Assembly (NCBI GenBank): GCA_018969885.1
Contig: JAGWXN010000081.1
Location: 1 to 11,583 of the forward strand
From: Betaproteobacteria bacterium
GTDB taxonomy: Bacteria; Pseudomonadota; Gammaproteobacteria; Burkholderiales; Burkholderiaceae
Reading direction: 5' to 3'
Length of the DNA stretch: 11,583 bases
In this document: piece by piece, positions 1 through 6,403 of the stretch
How the letters are laid out: every line of letters starts with the position of its first letter
Numbering within the stretch: position 1 is the first letter of the stretch
Translations under genes and position numbers: made by a program
Notes under the pieces: generated by a model
Database searches by the model: none
What the model saw: the letters and a program-made list of their open reading frames with translations, nothing else
What the model was told of the DNA's origin: nothing

Positions 1-314
1 GGCTGCGCGATGCCGGCATCGATGTGCTGATGCATGCCGGCGGTGGCAGCTTCAAGTCGCAATTCCGGCGTGCCGACGCGAGTGGCGCACAATTCGCGGT
101 GGTGCTGGGCCCTGATGAACTCGCTCGAGGTGAGGCCGGGCTCAAGTGGCTGCGTGACGAGGGTGCGGCCACCGGCTCGGGGCGTCAGCAGTCGGTTCCG
201 CTGGAAACGCTTCCCGACAGCGTGATCGATGCGCTGCTGACCGATGCCGATGACGACTTCGATTTTGACGAACCCGATCGGCAGGACGATCCTGATGATC
301 GACAGATTCACTGA
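1..314 (+). CDS. hisS: Histidyl-tRNA synthetase, C-terminal end (5' end outside the window)
   Basis: This is the last ~103 codons of a class II aminoacyl-tRNA synthetase that charges tRNA-His with histidine in the cytoplasm. The reading frame is open from base 3 (first full codon CTG) to the TGA at 312-314. The visible part is the end of the anticodon-binding domain: the segment LRDAGIDVLMHAGGGSFKSQ followed by the conserved run of the type 'KADASGA...VVLGxDE' (here RADASGAQFAVVLGPDE) is characteristic of HisRS, where this fold recognises the anticodon. The catalytic core lies upstream and is not seen. The last ~23 residues form a strongly acidic tail (DADDDFDFDEPDRQDD) beyond the folded domain; this looks disordered. 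The next gene starts 18 bases downstream, so cotranscription is likely. Identification rests on motif memory, but the fit and the neighbours (yfgM, bamB, der follow hisS in many proteobacteria) agree. Confidence 0.93.
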   Translation, partial: LRDAGIDVLMHAGGGSFKSQFRRADASGAQFAVVLGPDELARGEAGLKWLRDEGAATGSGRQQSVPLETLPDSVIDALLTDADDDFDFDEPDRQDDPDDRQIH

Positions 315-318
315 GTGC

Positions 319-324
319 AGGAAG
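319..324 (+). promoter_or_regulatory. Ribosome binding site of the yfgM-like gene
   Basis: AGGAAG lies 8 bases before the ATG at 333. It supports that ATG over the in-frame GTG at 315, which has no Shine-Dalgarno sequence at a proper distance and would add six residues not typical of the family. Confidence 0.7.
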
Positions 325-332
325 TTTCACTG

Positions 333-971
333 ATGGCGTATGACCTCGAAGAACAGGAACAGCTCGAAAGCCTCAAGGCCTTCTGGAAGAAATACGGCAA
401 TGCGCTGATGACCGCGCTCACCATCGTGCTGCTTGCCGTGGCGGGCTGGCGTGGCTGGGGCTGGTATCAGCAGCAGCAGGCGGCAGAGGCGGCGCTTGCC
501 TGGGACGGACTCAGGAAAGCGGTTGCAGCCAAGGACGTGGCCAAGGTTCGCGAAACGGCGGGCACGCTCTTTGAGCGTTACTCGTCTACTGCCTACGGTC
601 AAATGGCTGCATTGCTGGCGGCGCGCGCCTATGTCGATGCCGGCGACACCAAATCGGCCAGGGTACCGCTTCAATGGGCGATTGATCACGCGAAAGACGA
701 AGAATTCCGTCATGTCGCACGGGTGCGGCTAGCCGGTCTCATGATCGACGACAAGGCCTATGATCAGGCCCTGTCTCTGCTTTCTGCCAAAGCACCCGAT
801 CGCTATCAGGCGCTCTATGACGATCGTCGCGGTGATCTGCTTGTCGCGCAGGACAAGCCCACCGAGGCGCGTGCTGCCTACCGCCAGGCGCTTGATCGGC
901 TGGGTCCGTCGAGTCCGATGCGCGGTCTCGTGCAGCTGAAGCTTGATGCGCTTGGACCGGCGGAGGGTTAA
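333..971 (+). CDS. yfgM: YfgM-like membrane-anchored TPR protein (ancillary SecYEG subunit)
   Basis: 212 residues, close to E. coli YfgM (206). The N-terminus MAYDLEEQEQLESLKAFWKK is the family's cytosolic start. One membrane helix follows at about residues 24-42 (ALMTALTIVLLAVAGWRGW), and the rest is an alanine-rich helical region at about 50-208 with tetratricopeptide-like pairs, for example around YGQMAALLAARAYVDAGD and the C-terminal LLVAQDKPTEARAAYRQAL. In E. coli, YfgM is a single-pass inner-membrane protein with its TPR domain in the periplasm; it contacts SecYEG and the chaperone PpiD and helps hand over secreted proteins. That role is inferred here from architecture and from the neighbour order hisS-yfgM-bamB, which is conserved. 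The gene ends 4 bases before the bamB ATG, so the two are probably translated from one message. Confidence 0.88.
   Translation: MAYDLEEQEQLESLKAFWKKYGNALMTALTIVLLAVAGWRGWGWYQQQQAAEAALAWDGLRKAVAAKDVAKVRETAGTLFERYSSTAYGQMAALLAARAYVDAGDTKSARVPLQWAIDHAKDEEFRHVARVRLAGLMIDDKAYDQALSLLSAKAPDRYQALYDDRRGDLLVAQDKPTEARAAYRQALDRLGPSSPMRGLVQLKLDALGPAEG
962..967 (+). promoter_or_regulatory. Ribosome binding site of bamB
   Basis: GGAGGG, inside the last codons of the upstream gene, lies 8 bases before the ATG at 976. It favours ATG 976 over the upstream in-frame ATG 943 and over GTG 1027. Confidence 0.7.
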
Positions 972-975
972 GAAG

Positions 976-2160
976 ATGCCCATGCAACCACGCCATGCGG
1001 CCAATGTTGTCGCCCAGCTACCCGCGGTGATCGGGCGGCGTTCGCTGCTGACGGCCGCGATGTTCGCGGCCGCGCCGCTGTCAGGTTGTGGAGGCCTTGA
1101 GATCTTTTCGTCGGGCCGGGCAAAAATTCCCGATCTACCGCCGGTTGAGGGTGGCGGGTCAATTCGTCAGGCCTGGGATGCGTCGTTTGCGGGCGCGCCT
1201 GGCTTTCAACCGGCACGTGCCGGCGGCAAGGCGTGGGTAGCTACCGCTTCGGGTTCGGTGGCGGTGCTCGACCCTAAAACGGGCAGCGCCGACTGGCGGG
1301 TTGATGTCGGCCGTGCGCTGGTCGGTGGTGTCGGAACCGATGGGCAAATCGGTGTGGTTGCCACGCGCGATGGCGCATTGATTGCGTTGGGTCCCGATGG
1401 CAAACAGCGCTGGGCGGCCGCGGTGGGTGCGGAAGTCGTCACCATTCCGGCGGTCGGCCACGGTGTCGTTGTTGTGCGCGGCAGTGATAACCGGGTCACG
1501 GCGTTCGATGCCTCCAACGGCGGGCGCCGCTGGAGCTTCCAGCGACAGGCGCCATCGCTGGTACTTCGCCAGACGGGCGGTATCGCGCTGGACGCCGCGC
1601 AGGTTTATGTCGGTCTGCCGGGCGGACGAATGCTGGCTGTGGCCACGGATTCGGGCGCACAGCGCTGGGAGGCTGCGGTATCCGTTCCTCGGGGATCCAA
1701 CGAAATCGAACGGATCGCCGATGTGGCAGGCGTGCCGGGCCTGGTCGGCAACGACCTCTGTGCGGCGGCTTTCCAGGGGCGGGTCGCCTGCCTCGATGTC
1801 GGAACGGGTAGAACGCTCTGGTCGCGAGACCTCACGAGCGCGGCTGGCGCGGGGGTCGACGAACGAGGGCTAGCAGTATGCGATGAAAAGGGGCATGTCC
1901 ATCTTTTCTCGCGCAGCGGTTCCAGCATTTGGCGACAGGAGAAGCTTGCCGGTCGCGGGTTGTCGGCCCCGTTGCTCGCGCCTGCGCATGTTCTGGTGGG
2001 TGACAGCCAGGGCGTGGTCCACCTGCTTCGCCGCGATGACGGCGCACTGCTCGCGCGAATCGACCTTAATAGGCCGCTTTCGGGCGCTGCGATCCGCTTT
2101 GATTCCATCGCACTGGTGCAGACCCTGGGCGGCGCGCTTCACGCGCTCGCCTTCGAGTAG
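976..2160 (+). CDS. bamB: Outer membrane protein assembly factor BamB (lipoprotein)
   Basis: 394 residues from ATG 976. BamB is the lipoprotein of the BAM complex that helps BamA fold beta-barrel proteins into the outer membrane. The N-terminus carries a signal peptide ending in the lipobox LSGC, with the acylated cysteine at residue 38; the next residue is glycine, so no inner-membrane retention signal. From about residue 80 to the end, eight PQQ-like beta-propeller repeats can be read, each ending in a pattern like 'G.v.ALD..tG...W' (for example [13 protein letters not shown] at 95-107, [13 protein letters not shown] at 134-146, [14 protein letters not shown] at 269-282). Eight blades is the known BamB fold. 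The segment [16 protein letters not shown] near 245-260 corresponds to a conserved stretch in BamB. The signal peptide has 17 residues before a twin-arginine (GRRSLL), longer than usual; GTG 1027 would give a compact signal peptide but has no ribosome binding site. der follows after 2 bases. Confidence 0.93.
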   Translation: MPMQPRHAANVVAQLPAVIGRRSLLTAAMFAAAPLSGCGGLEIFSSGRAKIPDLPPVEGGGSIRQAWDASFAGAPGFQPARAGGKAWVATASGSVAVLDPKTGSADWRVDVGRALVGGVGTDGQIGVVATRDGALIALGPDGKQRWAAAVGAEVVTIPAVGHGVVVVRGSDNRVTAFDASNGGRRWSFQRQAPSLVLRQTGGIALDAAQVYVGLPGGRMLAVATDSGAQRWEAAVSVPRGSNEIERIADVAGVPGLVGNDLCAAAFQGRVACLDVGTGRTLWSRDLTSAAGAGVDERGLAVCDEKGHVHLFSRSGSSIWRQEKLAGRGLSAPLLAPAHVLVGDSQGVVHLLRRDDGALLARIDLNRPLSGAAIRFDSIALVQTLGGALHALAFE

Positions 2161-2162
2161 CC

Positions 2163-3593
2163 GTGGCACGGCTCCCCGTTATCGCCCTGGTCGGCCGGCC
2201 CAACGTAGGCAAGTCCACCTTATTCAACCGATTCACGCGCTCTCGTGCAGCGCTGGTGGCCGATGTGCCTGGCCTGACGCGTGACCGGCAATACGGCCGC
2301 GGACGGGTCGGCGAGCGCGAATTCATCGTGATCGACAGTGGCGGCTTTGAGCCGGTGGCCCGTGAAGGGATCGCGGTCGAGATGGCGCGTCAGACTCGCC
2401 AAGCGGTCCTTGAAGCCGACGGTGTGATTTTTCTGGTCGACGGACGTGAGGGCCTGACGCCGCATGACCTGCAGATTGGCGTCGAGTTGCGGCGCACCGC
2501 CCAGAACGTACTGGTGGCGGTCAACAAAACCGAGGGTATGCGTCGCGAAATCGTCGCTGCTGAATTCCACGAGCTGGGGCTGGGAACCCCGCTGGCGGTC
2601 TCGGCCTCGCATGGTGACGGCATTTCGGATCTGGTTGATGAGGCGCTTGCATCCTTCGATGCCGCGGTCGCTGCGCGCGACACCCCGCAGACCGAACCCG
2701 CCAGCGACGCGGGTGAGGGCGATTTCGACGCTGATCCCGATGGCGATAGCGAGACCGACCCAGAGGCCAATGAAACCGAGCGGGTTCACACCGTTCGCGT
2801 CGCGGTGGTTGGGCGGCCGAATGTCGGCAAATCAACGCTGATCAATACCCTGTTGGGCGAGGAGCGACTGATCGCCTTCGACCAGCCCGGTACCACGCGC
2901 GATGCCGTGGCGATCGATTTCGAGCGAGGCGGGCGGCCCTACACCCTGGTCGATACCGCAGGGCTGCGGCGGCGCGGGAAAGTGGACGACATGGTCGAGA
3001 AATTCTCGGCCGTGAAGACGCTTCAGGCGATCGAAGACGCCAACGTCTGCATTCTGCTGCTTGATGCCACCGATCCGGTGTCGGATCAGGACTCGGTGAT
3101 TGCGGGGTATGTGCTCGAGGCGGGTCGGGCGCTCGTGATCGCGGTGAACAAATGGGATGCTGCGTCGCCCGCGCAGCGCGATCGGCTCAAGGTCGAACTC
3201 GATCGGCGAATGCATTTTCTGAGCTTTGCGAAACTGCATTTCATCTCTGCGCTGAAGGGCGCCGGAGTCGGGGCGGTCATGCGCTCAGTCGATGGCGCAC
3301 ACGCTGCGGCTTACGCGAGGTTGTCGACGCCGCGGCTCACCCGGGTGCTGCGCGATGCAGTCGAGCAGCAGGCACCGCCGCGTCGCGGCCCGATTCGCCC
3401 CAAGCTTCGCTACGCGCATCAGGGCGGGCAGAACCCGCCCATCGTGGTCATTCATGGCACGTCCCTAGACCGCATTCCCGACACTTACCGGCGCTACCTC
3501 GAATCCACGGTTCGATCCGCTTTCAGCCTTCAGGGCACCCCGCTCCGGATCGAGTTCCGGACCGGCGCGAATCCCTACGCACAGCGGGGCTGA
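2163..3593 (+). CDS. der: Ribosome biogenesis GTPase Der (EngA), two G domains
   Basis: 476 residues starting at a GTG two bases after the bamB stop. Der is an essential GTPase in 50S subunit maturation, unique in having two G domains in tandem. G domain 1: P-loop GRPNVGKS at 11-18, G3 DSGG at 58-61, G4 NKTE at 121-124, SAS at 147-149. G domain 2: P-loop GRPNVGKS at 217-224, G3 DTAG at 264-267, G4 NKWD at 329-332, SAL at 362-364. A KH-like RNA-binding domain fills about 385-472 and ends with the family's FRTGANPY. Residues 173-207 form an acidic linker between the G domains (14 Asp/Glu, one Arg, no Lys). The first domain departs from the textbook motifs (DSGG for DTGG, NKxE for NKxD); Glu in G4 is, as I recall, usual in betaproteobacterial Der. 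There is no clear Shine-Dalgarno; the 2-base spacing suggests translation coupled to bamB. E. coli Der has 490 residues. Confidence 0.96.
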   Translation: MARLPVIALVGRPNVGKSTLFNRFTRSRAALVADVPGLTRDRQYGRGRVGEREFIVIDSGGFEPVAREGIAVEMARQTRQAVLEADGVIFLVDGREGLTPHDLQIGVELRRTAQNVLVAVNKTEGMRREIVAAEFHELGLGTPLAVSASHGDGISDLVDEALASFDAAVAARDTPQTEPASDAGEGDFDADPDGDSETDPEANETERVHTVRVAVVGRPNVGKSTLINTLLGEERLIAFDQPGTTRDAVAIDFERGGRPYTLVDTAGLRRRGKVDDMVEKFSAVKTLQAIEDANVCILLLDATDPVSDQDSVIAGYVLEAGRALVIAVNKWDAASPAQRDRLKVELDRRMHFLSFAKLHFISALKGAGVGAVMRSVDGAHAAAYARLSTPRLTRVLRDAVEQQAPPRRGPIRPKLRYAHQGGQNPPIVVIHGTSLDRIPDTYRRYLESTVRSAFSLQGTPLRIEFRTGANPYAQRG

Positions 3594-3746
3594 TCAGACG
3601 GTTTTCGCAGGCTTTGTCCCGGATGCCGGGTGCCGGCGATCGCACTGCCGGGTCGGGCTCGGGGACAGTGGGGCACGGCGACGCTTTTTCGGCTACATTT
3701 CGGCAAGTCTTTCCTCCTTCTTACTACAACTACAGGCCAAGCCATC
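3594..3746 (+). other. Intergenic region between der and hfq, probable hfq leader
   Basis: This 153-base gap is the only sizeable one in the window and the natural place for an hfq promoter. I cannot assign a confident promoter: TACATT at 3694-3699 resembles a -10 box in four of six positions, but no good -35 hexamer stands 16-18 bases upstream. A short palindrome (CCCGG-ATG-CCGGG, 3618-3630) lacks a T-run and does not look like a terminator. The last ~45 bases (from about 3700) change to a pyrimidine-rich and then A/C-rich composition, unlike the GC-rich surroundings, which probably keeps the hfq start region unfolded. The Shine-Dalgarno is weak (CAGG at 3733-3736, 10 bases before ATG). Confidence 0.5.
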
Positions 3747-3772
3747 ATGAGCAACAAAGGGCAACAACTACA
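3726..3772 (+). repeat. Nine-base direct repeat flanking the hfq start codon
   Basis: ACAACTACA occurs at 3726-3734 and again at 3764-3772, so one copy lies just upstream of the ATG (3747) and one just inside the coding region. Both copies are in an A/C-rich stretch with several AAC/ACA triplets. The Hfq distal face is known to prefer A-rich ARN/AAN repeats, so this could be a place where Hfq binds its own message, but a chance recurrence in A/C-rich sequence is possible. Confidence 0.45.
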
Positions 3773-3983
3773 AGACCCGTTCCTCAATCTGCTCCGCAAG
3801 GAGCATGTACCGGTTTCCATCTATCTGGTGAACGGCATCAAGCTGCAGGGGCAGATCGAGTCGTTTGATCAGTACGTCGTGCTTCTGCGGAACACCGTGA
3901 CCCAGATGGTCTACAAGCACGCGATCTCCACCGTCGTGCCGGGGCGTGCTGTCAACTATTCGCACGAGAGCACCGAAAACTGA
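3747..3983 (+). CDS. hfq: RNA chaperone Hfq
   Basis: 78 residues. Hfq forms a hexameric Sm-like ring that pairs small regulatory RNAs with their target mRNAs and affects RNA stability and translation. The Sm1 motif runs over about residues 8-50, with the proximal-face residues of [20 protein letters not shown] and the conserved [20 protein letters not shown]; the Sm2 motif is [10 protein letters not shown] at 56-65, including the YKHA of the RNA-binding pore. The C-terminal tail after residue 65 is only 13 residues ([12 protein letters not shown] at its end), much shorter than the ~102-residue E. coli protein and like other betaproteobacterial Hfqs. The ATG at 3747 is chosen because the family starts with M(S)[11 protein letters not shown]; in-frame starts further upstream would add unrelated residues. 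The stop codon overlaps the probable hflX start. A probable own promoter lies upstream because the gap to der is large. Confidence 0.98.
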   Translation: MSNKGQQLQDPFLNLLRKEHVPVSIYLVNGIKLQGQIESFDQYVVLLRNTVTQMVYKHAISTVVPGRAVNYSHESTEN

Positions 3984-5125
3984 GTTCGACCTCTCCCGAG
4001 GCGGTACGCTGCCTGCTGGTATCGGTCGCGCTGGGTCGCGAGCGGCCAGATGCCGGTGCGTTCGATGAGCTCACTGCGCTCGCGGTGTCGGCAGGGTTTG
4101 ACGTGATTGAGCGCATACAGGCGAGGCGTGATCGCGCGGACGCCGGGCTCTTCGTGGGCGCAGGTAAGGCTGAGGAAATCGGTGCGCGCGTGAAGGAGCT
4201 GGGCGCAAACGTTGCGATCTTCAATCAGGAGCTCTCGCCCGTTCAGCAGCGAAACCTCAGCCGGCTGTGGGACTGCCCGGTGCTCGATCGCACGGAGCTG
4301 ATCCTCGATATTTTCGCGCGCCGGGCGCGTAGTCACGAAGGCAAGCTCCAGGTTGAACTCGCGCGGCTCGAGCACCTGTCGGCCCGTCTGGTCCGGGGTT
4401 GGACGCACCTGGAGAGGCAGCGCGGCGGCATTGGTGTTCGCGGCGGCCCGGGTGAAACCCAGCTCGAACTCGACCGGCGCATGCTCGGCGTACGGGTGAG
4501 GCGGTTGCGCGAACAACTCGAGCAATTGCGCCGTCAGCGTCGCACACGAAAGCGCGCGCGCGATCGTCGACCGGCTTTCTCGATTTCGCTCGTGGGTTAT
4601 ACCAACGCCGGCAAGTCCACTTTGTTTAACGCGCTGACGGGTGCTCAGACACTCGCCGCAGACCAGCTGTTTGCGACCCTCGACACCTTGACCCGTCGGC
4701 TGCAGTGGGCTCCGGGTGTCCATCTTGTCATTTCCGACACCGTGGGATTTGTCCGCAATCTGCCGCACCAGCTGGTGGAGGCCTTCACGGCCACCCTTGA
4801 GGAAACCGCCGATGCGGATCTGCTGCTGCATGTGGTCGATTCCTCTGCGCCCGACCGTGATGAACAGATTGAAGCGGTGGATCGGGTGTTGCGCGAAATC
4901 GGTGCAGACAGCGTGCCGCAACTGCTCGTCTACAACAAGATTGATGCAAGCGGACGTGCCCCCGGTGCGTCGCCGCACCCCTGTGGTAGCATCCCTGAGG
5001 TTGCGGTAAGCGCGCTGACGGGCGCCGGATTGTCGGATCTTCGGCAACTCATCATGACGCACCATCAGTCCTGGCTCGACCGGGCCGCCGGCCGACAAGC
5101 GGCTACGGAAAACCCTCCCCATTGA
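3980..5125 (+). CDS. hflX: Ribosome-associated GTPase HflX, probable CTG start
   Basis: 381 residues if started at CTG 3980, which overlaps the hfq stop as CTGA. HflX binds the 50S subunit and splits stalled or stress-inactivated ribosomes; it is usually encoded next to hfq. From the CTG start: N-terminal HflX domain ~8-160, with [19 protein letters not shown], a conserved [10 protein letters not shown], and [26 protein letters not shown]; the linker [13 protein letters not shown] near 155-167; a charged helical hairpin ~168-197; P-loop GYTNAGKS 206-213, G3 DTVGF 253-257, G4 NKID 319-322, G5 SAL 344-346. The first clear in-frame GTG (4085) would cut off 35 residues, including the conserved first strand ([11 protein letters not shown]), so it is probably not the true start. 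No ATG, GTG or TTG lies in frame between the TGA at 3866 and 4085. The C-terminus is about 45-50 residues shorter than in E. coli and lacks its last small domain. Function confidence is high; the exact start is uncertain. Confidence 0.93.
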   Translation: MSSTSPEAVRCLLVSVALGRERPDAGAFDELTALAVSAGFDVIERIQARRDRADAGLFVGAGKAEEIGARVKELGANVAIFNQELSPVQQRNLSRLWDCPVLDRTELILDIFARRARSHEGKLQVELARLEHLSARLVRGWTHLERQRGGIGVRGGPGETQLELDRRMLGVRVRRLREQLEQLRRQRRTRKRARDRRPAFSISLVGYTNAGKSTLFNALTGAQTLAADQLFATLDTLTRRLQWAPGVHLVISDTVGFVRNLPHQLVEAFTATLEETADADLLLHVVDSSAPDRDEQIEAVDRVLREIGADSVPQLLVYNKIDASGRAPGASPHPCGSIPEVAVSALTGAGLSDLRQLIMTHHQSWLDRAAGRQAATENPPH

Positions 5126-5127
5126 TC

Positions 5128-6387
5128 ATGCCCAAGTTTTCTCGAATTTTTTCGCTCAACGATTCCGGCTGGGGCCGCGGCAGCGGTGGCGATCAGAAGC
5201 CGCCGCCGCAGCGTGGTGATGGCCCCCCCGATCTCGACGAACTCTGGCGCGACTTCAATCGCCGGATCAACGGCCTGTTCCGCAAGGCAGGCGGTGGTGC
5301 ACCGCCGCCGGGCGACGGCGCGCCATCTCCGGGCGCCGGGCGCGGCGCGGGCGTTGGGCTGCTTGCCATTGCGGTGATCGGGGCCGTGCTCTGGCTGGGC
5401 AGCGGCTTTTATATCGTTCCTGAGGGTAATCAGGCCGCGATCATGCGGTTCGGTGAATTCCGTCACCTGGAAGAACGCGCAGGCTTTACCTGGCGCTGGC
5501 CAACGCCGGTTGAGGCGCATGAGCTGGTGAATGCCCAGCAACTGCGTCAGGTTGAGGTCGGCTACCGGAACACCGTGCGAAACAAAACGCTGCGTGAATC
5601 CCTGATGCTCACCAATGATCAGTCGATCGTCGATATCCAATTTGCGCTCCAGTATCGCATCGGTGACGTCCGGGCTTTTCTCTTCAACAACAATTTTGGC
5701 GGTGTGTCCGAAGACGCGGTGCGGCAGGCGGCCGAAACCGCCATGCGCGAGGTTGTGGGTCGGCGCACCATCGACCAGGTGCTCTACGAAGAAAAGGAGC
5801 AGGTTGCCAAAGATGCACGGCAGCGCGCGCAGGCGCTCCTCGACCGCTACACCTCAGGCATCACGCTGGTCGATGTCACCATCCAGCAGGCCCAGCCGCC
5901 TGATCAGGTTCAGGATGCATTTGAAGACGCCAACAAGGCGGCCCAAGACCGCGAGCGGCTGATCAACGAGGGGCGTGCCTACGCAAATGACATCATCCCG
6001 AAAGCGGGTGGGGCAGCAGCACGGCTGGGCGAAGAGGCGGAGGGCTACCGTCAACGCCTGATTGCCACCGCACAGGGCGATGCCGCGCGCTTCCGGCAAG
6101 TTCTGACGGAGTACAGCAAGGCTCCGCAGGTAACGCGCGACCGCATGTACACAGAAATGATGCAGCAGGTGCTCACCAGTACCAGCAAGATCTACATTGA
6201 TTCCAAGGCGGGCAACAATCTGCTCTATCTGCCGCTCGACCGGTTGATGCAGCAGATTGGGGCCGCCGACGCCCAGGGTTCAGGCCGGTCCGCAGGGGGC
6301 AGTGACTCGCCCGCACCCGTCAGTGCACCCCCGCCGCCGTCGCCCCGCTCGGACGGCATCCGCGGTCGCGACCGCGATTCGCGCTGA
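5128..6387 (+). CDS. hflK: FtsH protease modulator HflK (SPFH/band 7 protein)
   Basis: 419 residues. HflK and HflC form a large inner-membrane cage facing the periplasm that surrounds FtsH and controls its access to membrane protein substrates. The N-terminus is cytosolic, Gly/Pro-rich and carries the conserved PDLDELWRDFNRRINGLF at about 34-51; a single membrane helix lies at ~75-97 (GVGLLAIAVIGAVLWLGSGF), followed by the band 7 domain (~95-290) with the conserved VPEGNQAAIMRFGEF and LMLTNDQSIVDIQFALQYRI. A long Ala/Glu/Arg helical part (to ~345) and a disordered Ser/Pro-rich tail end the protein. Start choice: ATG 5128 is used because MPKFSRIFSLND fits the family; a TTG at 5122, overlapping the hflX stop as TTGA, would add only two residues and is better spaced from GGAA at 5107-5110. 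hflC follows 16 bases after the stop. Confidence 0.95.
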   Translation: MPKFSRIFSLNDSGWGRGSGGDQKPPPQRGDGPPDLDELWRDFNRRINGLFRKAGGGAPPPGDGAPSPGAGRGAGVGLLAIAVIGAVLWLGSGFYIVPEGNQAAIMRFGEFRHLEERAGFTWRWPTPVEAHELVNAQQLRQVEVGYRNTVRNKTLRESLMLTNDQSIVDIQFALQYRIGDVRAFLFNNNFGGVSEDAVRQAAETAMREVVGRRTIDQVLYEEKEQVAKDARQRAQALLDRYTSGITLVDVTIQQAQPPDQVQDAFEDANKAAQDRERLINEGRAYANDIIPKAGGAAARLGEEAEGYRQRLIATAQGDAARFRQVLTEYSKAPQVTRDRMYTEMMQQVLTSTSKIYIDSKAGNNLLYLPLDRLMQQIGAADAQGSGRSAGGSDSPAPVSAPPPPSPRSDGIRGRDRDSR

Positions 6388-6403
6388 ACCGGGAGCCTTC
6401 ATC

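Noticed and set aside
2715..2763. EF-hand or dockerin-like calcium loop in the Der linker (D-x-D-x-D-G)
   Set aside because: The Asp alternation is within a low-complexity acidic stretch; the flanking hydrophobic and helical residues of a true loop are missing.
3618..3630. Palindrome CCCGG-ATG-CCGGG after der as a terminator
   Set aside because: Stem of only 5 base pairs and no T-run behind it; similar short GC palindromes occur by chance in such DNA.
3152..3868. Open + frame of 238 codons overlapping the end of der and the start of hfq
   Set aside because: It runs out of frame through the Der G2/KH domains and the Hfq core; Arg/Ala/Pro-rich composition typical of a shadow frame.
3974..3983. 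Slippery site for a programmed -1 frameshift joining Hfq to HflX
   Set aside because: CGAAAACTGA contains a run of four A, but the codons GAA AAC do not make a proper X-XXY-YYZ heptamer, and I saw no evident stimulating structure. Re-initiation at CTG is simpler, though not proven.
3956..5122. Long open frame of 388 codons on the - strand
   Set aside because: It lies exactly opposite hflX, whose protein motifs are certain. Long antisense frames are expected in GC-rich genes, and its translation (rich in Arg, His, Gln) shows no known domain.
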